From NCBI GenBank assembly GCA_947457935.1, contig CANGXP010000002.1, positions 1 through 47,700 on the forward strand: 47,700 nt of DNA. Direction: 5' to 3'. Under the pieces are notes generated by a model that saw only the letters and a program-made list of their open reading frames with translations, was not told the origin of the DNA and searched no databases. The DNA is from Alphaproteobacteria bacterium (lineage in GTDB: Bacteria; Pseudomonadota; Alphaproteobacteria; JAJTHO01; CANGXP01). The position numbers and the translations under genes are program-made. Shown piece by piece: positions 1 to 6,252 of the stretch; the stretch's first letter is position 1, and every line of letters starts with the position of its first letter.

Positions 1-53
1 TACGTGCGCCTGAAATTGGCCAAAATCAATCTCGGGTAGATAAAATTCCCTAA
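1..53 (+). pseudogene. possible 3' end of an upstream toxin ORF
   Basis: Reading frame 3 is open from the window edge to a TAA at 51-53 and would end a protein in ...SRVDKIP. It lies just upstream of a small immunity-like gene, in the place where a toxin C-terminus would be expected. The stretch is too short to assign a family and its upstream part is outside the window. The same bases could instead be the right half of a palindromic element, because the window opens with TACGTGCGC, which resembles the element core described in the findings. Confidence 0.25.
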
Positions 54-164
54 TCTACCATCCAAAGCAGCATCCACACGCCTTCTTTGCCACTGTCGGC
101 TCTCATACACACCGCTTCCTCTTAAAATCTTGTGTTTTGCGGAGGTCTCGATAGGAGAAAAATC

Positions 165-545
165 ATGAAAATACTTGATATACATAATGATCGTGTTACT
201 GCGCGTTTCTCATGGGATGAACTGTATATGTTATGGATGGCTTTTCTCGGCGTGACAGATCCAGAGAAACGTGACGCTCCCATTGATTGGGAAAGAGAAG
301 AAGCCATTCTTTTTCAAGGTAGAATTGAGATGATATACAATGCAACTGACAGAATAAAAACCGCTATGGCAGATGTGGCACTGTCTCGAAAAGAATTACT
401 TTATCTCGCAAAAATCCATGATGGCCATATGCAATGGCTAGGCATCATAGATTATCATGATGTAATTAGTCAAAATTGGGAAGAGGCTGAGCAGTTACTA
501 GAGGAGCTACAAAAAGCTGCTGCTTTAACTTCCCCCAACCCTTGA
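165..545 (+). CDS. putative immunity-type protein of a polymorphic-toxin locus (126 aa)
   Basis: This is a small acidic soluble protein with no signal peptide or membrane segment. I do not recognise the family. The ATG at 165 is chosen over an upstream in-frame ATG at 132 because an AGGAG Shine-Dalgarno (about 153-157) sits at good distance. The sequence is mostly helical by composition, with an acidic C-terminal stretch (EEAEQLLEELQKAA). Its immunity role is inferred only from position: it is the first of four small unrelated genes interleaved with toxin-tail remnants and copies of one linker repeat downstream. Such arrays are typical of the 3' end of Rhs, CDI or similar secreted polymorphic toxin genes, where each toxin tip is followed by its own cytoplasmic inhibitor. 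It could also be an unrelated accessory gene. Confidence 0.6.
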   Translation: MKILDIHNDRVTARFSWDELYMLWMAFLGVTDPEKRDAPIDWEREEAILFQGRIEMIYNATDRIKTAMADVALSRKELLYLAKIHDGHMQWLGIIDYHDVISQNWEEAEQLLEELQKAAALTSPNP

Positions 546-606
546 CAGGCAACGCCAACAAGCGGCGGGTATTCAAGAGTATATCTGGAATCCCAATGAG
601 TTTTAG
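529..606 (+). pseudogene. toxin C-terminal remnant (about 25 codons)
   Basis: A short open stretch follows an in-frame stop at 526-528 and ends at TAG 604-606, encoding ...RQRQQAAGIQEYIWNPNEF. It has no start codon and overlaps the end of the preceding gene in another frame. It stops 11 nt before the next small gene, which has its own ribosome binding site in that gap. The layout (toxin tail, stop, RBS, immunity gene) suggests the last residues of an otherwise deleted toxin tip. The tail is too short to name a family. Confidence 0.35.
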
Positions 607-617
607 GAGAAGGTAAC

Positions 618-887
618 ATGCAATCTAACAAGGAAAAAATCGTCAATATTTACGTTAATCTTTTGGAAGAAGGGACTGATTGTTCCCGTCTAACCACTGC
701 GATAGATCTCGGTAATGGTCTATACAAAATACTACCCACTCCCGATTATGATCCAGAAGATGAAGAATGGGAATTCGTTCCCGAAACTATCGTTCGGGGT
801 GAGTGGGTTGATTACCAAGCAGCGGGAAAAACAGTCAAGGAAAGAATTCTTGTGGCACGAGAAGCTGTACAGACTGCTAGTTCATAA
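618..887 (+). CDS. putative immunity protein (89 aa)
   Basis: This is a small, very acidic protein with a central DPEDEEWEFVPET stretch preceded by IDLGNGLYKILPTPDY. It has no signal peptide or membrane segment. The start is supported by a GGAGAAGG ribosome binding site at about 607-614. The sequence resembles small cytoplasmic proteins I associate with immunity genes in polymorphic-toxin loci, but no family can be named without a search. Its TAA (885-887) is followed at once, in the same frame, by the first linker-plus-toxin module. The toxin it would neutralise is represented only by the short remnant at 529-606, so this looks like an orphan immunity gene kept after loss of its toxin. Confidence 0.6.
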   Translation: MQSNKEKIVNIYVNLLEEGTDCSRLTTAIDLGNGLYKILPTPDYDPEDEEWEFVPETIVRGEWVDYQAAGKTVKERILVAREAVQTASS

Positions 888-1277
888 GCAAGCCATCGCG
901 CTCTTGTGGCATTGGGAGAACGGGGGGCACCGCTTTTGCGGCGCGTGACAGAGACGCTGCGGGGGTTGAGACGGGTTAGGCAACAACAGGAAGATATTTT
1001 TAAACGTCCTGAGGGGGTGCCTGAAGATTGGATTCGCGTTCCTGCTAAAAAAGGTGATGGGGTGAAGTATGTCGATCCCTCTTCGGATGGTCACACATAT
1101 ATTCGTATCTCTCGGGGTAATCCTGATGCCTTGCAACAAGGACAAAAAGTGGATTATGTGCGTTGGCAAAGAAATGGCATCCAGTTTGATAAAAACGGGA
1201 ATAGTGTGCCAGCAGATAGTTTAGACGCACATATCCCTCTAAAAGAATTTCAATTCAAAAAGGATCTCTTCAAATGA
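888..1277 (+). pseudogene. orphan toxin module 1: linker repeat plus C-terminal toxin tip
   Basis: The frame is open from directly after the preceding stop to TGA 1275-1277. The first part is the shared linker (ALGERG then LRRV, RGLRRVRQQQEDI). The second part, from about 1003, is a distinct tip with a VPEDWIRVPAKKGDG start, a YVDP motif, GNP, a YVRWQ segment, DKNGN and an AHIPLKEFQF end. I recognise this pattern as a tip family found on many Rhs-like and other polymorphic toxins, probably nuclease-like, but I cannot name the family securely. There is no ATG start; a GTG at 906 is the only nearby start codon and lacks a good ribosome binding site. It is therefore best read as a silent 'orphan' tip that could be recombined onto an intact upstream toxin gene. 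Its last codon overlaps the start of the next gene (ATGA at 1274). Confidence 0.65.
909..999 (+). repeat. toxin linker repeat, copy 1
   Basis: Copy 1 of a direct repeat of about 90 bp is also present at 1781-1855 and 2517-2607. Copies 1 and 3 are near-identical through QQQEDI; copy 2 diverges after RRVRQ. It encodes a basic amphipathic segment (ALGERGxPxLRRVTETLRGLRRVRQ) that precedes each tail. This is the homology block through which tips could be exchanged. Confidence 0.9.
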
Positions 1278-1657
1278 AAAAAATAAATAAACCCATGGTT
1301 ATTCAAGGATTGAAATGGATGGCGAGTTATGACTATCAAAAACTTGCATGGTTTCCCAATAATGAAAATTTACTCTCGTCATTCTTAGAAATTTACCAAG
1401 CTGTTTTTGAGGATTCTGTTCTTTTAGACGCATTAGAAGATGGTAATGTTGTTTTCGACAAAGTCGCAGATGCGGCGTTGTGGGATTTACACCAAGCAAC
1501 AGATGCTATTGATGTAGATATAATGCGAGAAGATGAAATCTTAGATTCTTCTGCAATGCAAATTATCAGAAACAAAGCAGCATTTGCCTTGGATCTTGTT
1601 CAAAAAAGCACTGGTAAGGAAAAGACTGTAGAATATTTCTATTCTAAGGGAAATTAA
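1274..1657 (+). CDS. putative immunity protein for toxin module 1 (127 aa)
   Basis: This small acidic soluble protein starts in an ATGA overlap with the stop of toxin module 1, which is the usual coupling of a toxin tip and its inhibitor. It has no signal peptide, transmembrane segment or recognised motif. The middle is rich in Asp and Glu (DSVLLDALEDGNVVFDK, DAIDVDIMREDEILD), as many nuclease inhibitors are. The family was not recognised, so the immunity function is inferred from position, size and charge. Its TAA is followed directly by an in-frame TGA and then by toxin module 2 in the same reading frame. Confidence 0.65.
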   Translation: MKKINKPMVIQGLKWMASYDYQKLAWFPNNENLLSSFLEIYQAVFEDSVLLDALEDGNVVFDKVADAALWDLHQATDAIDVDIMREDEILDSSAMQIIRNKAAFALDLVQKSTGKEKTVEYFYSKGN

Positions 1658-1660
1658 TGA

Positions 1661-2128
1661 GGATTTCTAGTCGCCGCCTTTTTGATTGCCTTAATACCAC
1701 AAGCACGCGCTGCAGCAACTGCTGTGCGCATTGCACAAAATGCCGAACGGGCATTGCTTGCTACCCGTCGTGCTGCTGTAGCGTTGGGAGAGCGGGGCGT
1801 GCCAATTCTACGGCGGGTGACAGAGACGTTGCGGGGGTTAAGACGGGTTAGGCAGGAGACGGAAACTCTGCCATTAAACCAACAACAGACCGCAAATTTA
1901 CAACGATTCGAAACCAAGCTACCAAACGATGCAGGTTCAATACAAATTGAGCGGCTACAAAACGGGAACGTGGTATTTAAAGCCGATGTTCCCGCAAGAA
2001 ATGTTCCTCAATCATTTGCCCGATACGAGAAAGTTATTGATAAAGATGGAAATACTCTAAAGTTTACCAAAACAACTTTTGCAGGGGATGGCAAGATTGT
2101 TCACATCAAAACTAAATTTGAAAGGTAA
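1661..2128 (+). pseudogene. orphan toxin module 2: hydrophobic segment, linker repeat and toxin tip
   Basis: The frame opens right after stops at 1655-1660 and runs to TAA 2126-2128. It carries more of the parental toxin than the other copies. A hydrophobic stretch (GFLVAAFLIALIPQARA) comes first, then an Ala-rich helix (AAATAVRIAQNAERALLATRRAAV), the shared linker, and a separate tip from about 1860. The tip has NLQRFETKLP, SIQIERLQNGNVVFKADVP, YEKVIDKDGNT, FTKTTF and a final IVHIKTKFER; I associate this pattern with tips of Rhs-like proteins. There is no convincing start codon or ribosome binding site (a TTG at 1682 lies inside the hydrophobic part), so it is probably a silent cassette. The next immunity-like gene follows 4 nt after the stop. 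Confidence 0.65.
1781..1855 (+). repeat. toxin linker repeat, copy 2
   Basis: Middle copy of the linker repeat. With copy 3 it also shares the preceding TRRAAV codons (from 1763 here, from 2499 in copy 3), so the homology is longer than the core 75-90 bp. Divergence begins after the RRVRQ codons, where the toxin tip changes. Confidence 0.9.
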
Positions 2129-2132
2129 TGCG

Positions 2133-2474
2133 ATGAAAAATCACCGAGAAATCTTAAGTACCCTCCTACAATTTCAATCTGACTTGCGAAGCATAGAAAG
2201 CAACTTGTCGTCTTTGGAATGGGATAGCGTAGAAATAATAACATTAAGCAAAGATCACCTCATCAATGTTTTAGAACGGTATTTATCGAGCAATTTGTCC
2301 GCACAAGATGTTGAGAACTGGGCAAATCTGATTGAAGGACGGGATGATATTGCTTACGCTGAAAACCAAGAAGATCTTGTAAAAAAAAGTATTACTGAAC
2401 TTGCTAATCCCATTCTATATGGCGTGCTAACACCTGAAATAGCAGAAAATATTATCAAACTATTGGGGAAATAA
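2133..2474 (+). CDS. putative immunity protein for toxin module 2 (113 aa)
   Basis: A small soluble helical protein starts 4 nt after toxin module 2. ATG 2133 is preferred over in-frame ATGs at 2079 and 2088 because those lie inside the toxin tip and because AAGG precedes 2133. The conserved-looking part is the C-terminal half: LSAQDVENWANLIEGRDDI followed by ELANPILYG and LTPEIAENIIKLL. I associate a 'WAN..EGRDD' helix followed by an 'ELANP' helix with small immunity proteins of polymorphic toxins. The assignment is from memory and position, not from a search. Toxin module 3 follows in the same reading frame directly after the TAA. Confidence 0.68.
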   Translation: MKNHREILSTLLQFQSDLRSIESNLSSLEWDSVEIITLSKDHLINVLERYLSSNLSAQDVENWANLIEGRDDIAYAENQEDLVKKSITELANPILYGVLTPEIAENIIKLLGK

Positions 2475-2614
2475 TTTTCCGAACACGGACTGTTTTCCAC
2501 CCGTCGTGCTGCTGTAGCGTTGGGAGAACGGGGTGCACCCCTTTTACGGCGGGTGACAGAGACGCTGCGGGGGTTAAGACGGGTTAGGCAGCAACAGGAG
2601 GATATTTATAGCCC
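2475..2614 (+). pseudogene. orphan toxin module 3, tip lost
   Basis: The frame continues straight from the preceding TAA through STRRAAVALGERG and the linker to RRVRQQQEDI (about 2607). The sequence then runs into the 3' end of the oppositely oriented YjbF-like gene, whose stop is at 2615. The frame stays open to 2723, but only as the antisense of that gene, so no toxin tip follows. This copy is truncated by whatever event joined the toxin locus to the exopolysaccharide operon. It is very unlikely to be translated. Confidence 0.65.
2517..2607 (+). repeat. toxin linker repeat, copy 3
   Basis: Near-identical to copy 1 (909-999), including the QQQEDI end, and followed at once by non-toxin sequence. 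The repeat end marks the right boundary of the toxin island. Confidence 0.9.
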
Positions 2615-3271
2615 CTACCACCCCGCGACAGGTTTTGTCACTGCCATGAACACAGGCGGCAAATCAGGTGAAAGGTGTTGCACAGACTGCCACACAAATC
2701 CTGTGTTGATGTCCAGCCAATAAGTATTGGTGAAATCCCAATCCAGCAAGTCACACCGATTATACTCAACATAACGGCGAGTTTGATAGGTTCGCTCAAG
2801 AATAGTGATGGTTTCTTGCCCCTCAAATTGCAGGGTGGCATTCACAGGGATTGCATACAGATTTTTATAACGTAAATCGAGGGTATACCGATGATTAAGT
2901 GTCTCAATAGGCTGTTTTGCAAGCTGAAGTAATGGCTCTTGTTGCAACGGGTGAACAGCGGTTCTATCTTGTATAAGCCCGACAGACTTCACCAACCGCC
3001 CTTTTTGTGTTACCAGCACCACTTTATCAGCGGCAATCCACGAAAACTTATCGCCCTCTGCGGTGGTAAGCACCACCAACGCATTGCCACTTTTGCCAAT
3101 TTGCGCCAACATCGTTGCGTAAGGGAGCGTTTCAACGCTCTGCCGTGTGACGGGAGCATCGTCAAAACCGTTAAACACAACATTAAGCGACTGCATGGCG
3201 GGGTTCTTAAGAGGGCTTGCATTGCAGGCCGTAATCAGTGATAAAGCCACTATAATTGCGAGAAAACGCAT
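2615..3271 (-). CDS. yjbF: YjbF/GfcB-family outer-membrane lipoprotein
   Basis: This is a 218-residue lipoprotein with a clear signal and lipobox (MRFLAIIVALSLITAC, Cys16). The body has the small beta-rich pattern of the YjbF family (KFSWIAADKVVLVT, RYTLDLRYKN, and FWLD/YWLDINTGFVWQS-type ends). ATG 3271 is chosen over 3340 because the lipoprotein signal starts there and an AGGA precedes it. In enterobacteria YjbF belongs to the yjbEFGH exopolysaccharide operon, with YjbH. Here it is divergent from the multi-SLBB protein and YjbH, with only 36 nt between the two start codons. It probably serves the same secretion apparatus at the outer membrane. Confidence 0.8.
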   Translation of the reverse strand: MRFLAIIVALSLITACNASPLKNPAMQSLNVVFNGFDDAPVTRQSVETLPYATMLAQIGKSGNALVVLTTAEGDKFSWIAADKVVLVTQKGRLVKSVGLIQDRTAVHPLQQEPLLQLAKQPIETLNHRYTLDLRYKNLYAIPVNATLQFEGQETITILERTYQTRRYVEYNRCDLLDWDFTNTYWLDINTGFVWQSVQHLSPDLPPVFMAVTKPVAGW

Positions 3272-3307
3272 CGATAAATTCCTGCTTTTGGAGAAAGGCA
3301 TACTATT

Positions 3308-6241
3308 ATGCACAATACCCCTACACACCGTGCGAAGCAAACGCTAGCTCTTTTGCTTTCAATCGGGCTTATCATCGAACAGGCAGCACCCGCAACAGCA
3401 CAATCTTTTAACGCTCAAGATATAGAGGCTTTGCGACAAAACTATAGTGGGATGGTGGGGATGGAGCAGCAATCCGCTTTTGATGTCCCCCCTTCCGCCG
3501 CCACGCCCCCCATCCAACGTGATGAAAAAGCACAGCGGGCACGCCAAAAACTAGTGGAGAAACCCTCTGCCCTTGAGAAAGACTATGCCGAGCAACTGGC
3601 AGGACGCGTAGAGAATGACCAACTACCCCGCCAGTTCGGGTATGAATTTTTGCAACAACAATTTCCTGCCGCGCTTTCTTTAACTTTAACGCAAGGCACC
3701 GTGCAAGATAGCTATACATTAGGGATTGGCGATAAACTTGTGGTGGTGCTGCGCGGCGCGGTATCACGCACGCTGAACACAAGCGTTAACCGTGATGGCA
3801 CTGTGGTTTTGCCAGACCTACCCCCACTCTCTGCGGCAGGTATGTCGTTAGGCGATTTCAAAAGCCAACTCGAAACAACCGCCACGCAATCCTTACCCAA
3901 TACGCAAACTTTTGTCTCTGTGGGGCAAGTACGTTCTATTCAGGTGTTGGTGGCGGGTGCTGTGGCGAAAGCAGGGATGAAGTCCCTTATCTCCACGAAC
4001 ACAGTGTTGGATGCGCTGATTGCAGCAGACGGTGTCCGCAAAGAAGGAAGCTTGCGCCGCATTCAGCGCGTGCGTGGCAACACAACGGAAATCATTGATT
4101 TATATGCTGTGTTCCTCAGTGATGCATCGCAACCTGTTGACTTAAGCATTCAAGATGGTGACCGTTTGATTGTGCCGCCCTTGGGCAACACGTTTGCCAT
4201 TGCAGGAGATGTGCAGCAAGCAGGGATTTTTGAGTTACCCGCTTCAGGCAAAACTTTAAGTATCCCAAAAGCATTGCAATACGCAGGGGGTGGGCTTCGG
4301 GCGCGTGCCAACCGCTATTTAACCATCAACTTACGCGAGAATGGCAAGCAAGTTGTCTCCTCCACCCCGAAAGGTGTTCTCTATCCCAATGATATTTTAC
4401 TGGTGCAACGCACCACGCAGCAACAACAAGGCGGCGTAACACTAGCGGGACACGTTAAGAATGCGGGACAACGCTCTTTAGCAGATGTTTCAACAGTGCG
4501 GGATTTATTAGGCGACAGCAAAAGTCTGCAACCCAATGCCTATCTTTTATTTGCCGCCCTTATTCGCCAACAAGAAAACTCTACGGATACAAAAATTATT
4601 CCTGTTAATCTACAAAACATCCTCAATGGCACAGAGAACATAGCGCTTGAAGATCAAGACCAACTTGTGGTGTTAAGCCGTGACGATGTGCAATATTTAT
4701 GGTCAGCGGATGTGCAAGCAATTTTGCAAGGCAAAGTACCGCTCTCCCTAGACATCGCTTTATCACGCGCCGTGGGCGATGCAATTATTATGCAGCCAAC
4801 GGCGAACGCACAGCCTGAAGCAGTTACGACAACACAACTTGATCAAAAAACATCGCAACAAAAGTCAAAAACGCCAGTAAGGGTGCTGCCCCTCTTCCCC
4901 GCACCGCTTACCCCTGAAAACAAAAACAATAATGCGGATGATATTGACAGTTTTGCTGCACAAATTGCCGAAGAGAAAAAGCCCGTAGTGCAGGAAAGTT
5001 TTGTTGCGCGGGGGTATAATACCTACAACGTGGTTCAAGCCCCGATGTGCAAAGGGTTACGGGCGTTGAAAGCTATTGTCAAAGCACAAGGCGCAAGTCG
5101 CTTTGTTGGCGCGAAACATGTAAGCGAAAGCCTCACGCATCCTGATAACACTGACCAACAGATTGAAAGCTATGCAGAATGCCCCCCTATTTTTGACCAA
5201 TACGGCGATATTTTGCCCGTATTGCTTGATAGTGTCGCGGTGCTTACAGGAGAAGTAAACAAACCCGGGATTTATCCTCTCACCAACACCACAACGCTGG
5301 GGAATTTATTACAAGCAGCAGGTGGTTTGAGCAGCAAAGCGGATAAAAACTCCATTCGCCTTACACAGCTTACACTTGACCCCTTAAGCGGCGAAGAAAA
5401 CGCCAATCCCATCACCGTTGCTTTAAGTGATGCAACGGCAGATATTACCGTTAAAGCAGGGGATTATGTGGATGTAAACCAACGCGTTTCTGAACGCTCT
5501 ATTGGTGTGGTGGAATTAACAGGGCAATTCCGCCGACCTGGGATTTACGATGTGCGCGAAAAAGAAACTCTCTCCAGCGTGGTTGCACGTGCAGGGGGGC
5601 TTGCTTCAGAGGCGTATCCTTACGGGGCGGTGTTCACGCGCAGCTCTATTCGCGTTCAAGAAAAGGAGAATTTTGAGCGGTTGGCAGGACAGCTTGAAAC
5701 ATCGCTGCTTACCACACTGGATAAAGTTGGCACGAATAGCAATCCACAACTTATTTTAGAGGCAACAGAACGTCTTATCCAAAGCCTTAAAAACACCGTG
5801 CCTGTGGGGCGCATGGTGATTGAGGCTGACCCTGACGTTTTGGCCGTAACACCCCAAAAAGACATTTTATTAGAGGCGGGGGATAAACTGTTCATGCCGA
5901 AACGTCCTTTCTTTGTGATGGTTGCGGGCGATGTGCTGAGTGCGGGTGCAAAGCAGTTTGACCCGAAAAATACGGCAGAGGATTACATTAAATTAGCGGG
6001 GGGATTAAAGTCTTCTGCTGATGAGGGGCAGATTTTCCTTGTGCTGCCGAATGGGGATGCAAAGCCGATCTCCCTTTCTGCATGGAATTATACAGAAGAG
6101 AATATTCCCCCTGGCAGTGCGATTATTATTCCCACAGAGCCTATCAATTCTTCCTTTTTTGCAGCGTTCCGCGATGCAAGCCAAGTGTTAGGACAAGTAG
6201 CCTTAACGGCTGCTTCTGTGGCTGTTATTGGGCGTAAATAG
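3308..6241 (+). CDS. large multi-SLBB polysaccharide export protein
   Basis: A 977-residue secreted protein with a signal peptide (cleavage near residue 31, PATAQS). A polysaccharide export domain lies at about 134-206 (YTLGIGDKLVVVLRG, DGTVVLPDLPPL). It is followed by repeated SLBB-type segments starting near residues 209, 295, 375, 643, 733 and 869, each with a 'GxVxxxG' strand followed by a 'LLxxAGGL' helix. A linker rich in Gln, Thr and Pro spans about 500-560. Proteins of this layout are periplasmic or outer-membrane parts of Wza-like export channels, but it is much longer than Wza (about 380 aa) and lacks a lipobox. The start is supported by GGAGAAAGG at about 3288-3296. It overlaps in function with YjbF and YjbH on either side; yjbH begins 12 nt downstream. 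Confidence 0.85.
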   Translation: MHNTPTHRAKQTLALLLSIGLIIEQAAPATAQSFNAQDIEALRQNYSGMVGMEQQSAFDVPPSAATPPIQRDEKAQRARQKLVEKPSALEKDYAEQLAGRVENDQLPRQFGYEFLQQQFPAALSLTLTQGTVQDSYTLGIGDKLVVVLRGAVSRTLNTSVNRDGTVVLPDLPPLSAAGMSLGDFKSQLETTATQSLPNTQTFVSVGQVRSIQVLVAGAVAKAGMKSLISTNTVLDALIAADGVRKEGSLRRIQRVRGNTTEIIDLYAVFLSDASQPVDLSIQDGDRLIVPPLGNTFAIAGDVQQAGIFELPASGKTLSIPKALQYAGGGLRARANRYLTINLRENGKQVVSSTPKGVLYPNDILLVQRTTQQQQGGVTLAGHVKNAGQRSLADVSTVRDLLGDSKSLQPNAYLLFAALIRQQENSTDTKIIPVNLQNILNGTENIALEDQDQLVVLSRDDVQYLWSADVQAILQGKVPLSLDIALSRAVGDAIIMQPTANAQPEAVTTTQLDQKTSQQKSKTPVRVLPLFPAPLTPENKNNNADDIDSFAAQIAEEKKPVVQESFVARGYNTYNVVQAPMCKGLRALKAIVKAQGASRFVGAKHVSESLTHPDNTDQQIESYAECPPIFDQYGDILPVLLDSVAVLTGEVNKPGIYPLTNTTTLGNLLQAAGGLSSKADKNSIRLTQLTLDPLSGEENANPITVALSDATADITVKAGDYVDVNQRVSERSIGVVELTGQFRRPGIYDVREKETLSSVVARAGGLASEAYPYGAVFTRSSIRVQEKENFERLAGQLETSLLTTLDKVGTNSNPQLILEATERLIQSLKNTVPVGRMVIEADPDVLAVTPQKDILLEAGDKLFMPKRPFFVMVAGDVLSAGAKQFDPKNTAEDYIKLAGGLKSSADEGQIFLVLPNGDAKPISLSAWNYTEENIPPGSAIIIPTEPINSSFFAAFRDASQVLGQVALTAASVAVIGRK

Positions 6242-6252
6242 GAAGAGCGTCC

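Noticed and set aside
35-59. Inverted repeat GGTAGAT/ATCTACC as a terminator
   Set aside because: The 11-nt loop is large and no T-run follows on either strand.
1657-1851. ATG-started 64-codon frame at the start of toxin module 2
   Set aside because: It runs in a different frame from the linker repeat that is conserved in all three copies, and has a random Cys/Arg/Ser-rich composition.
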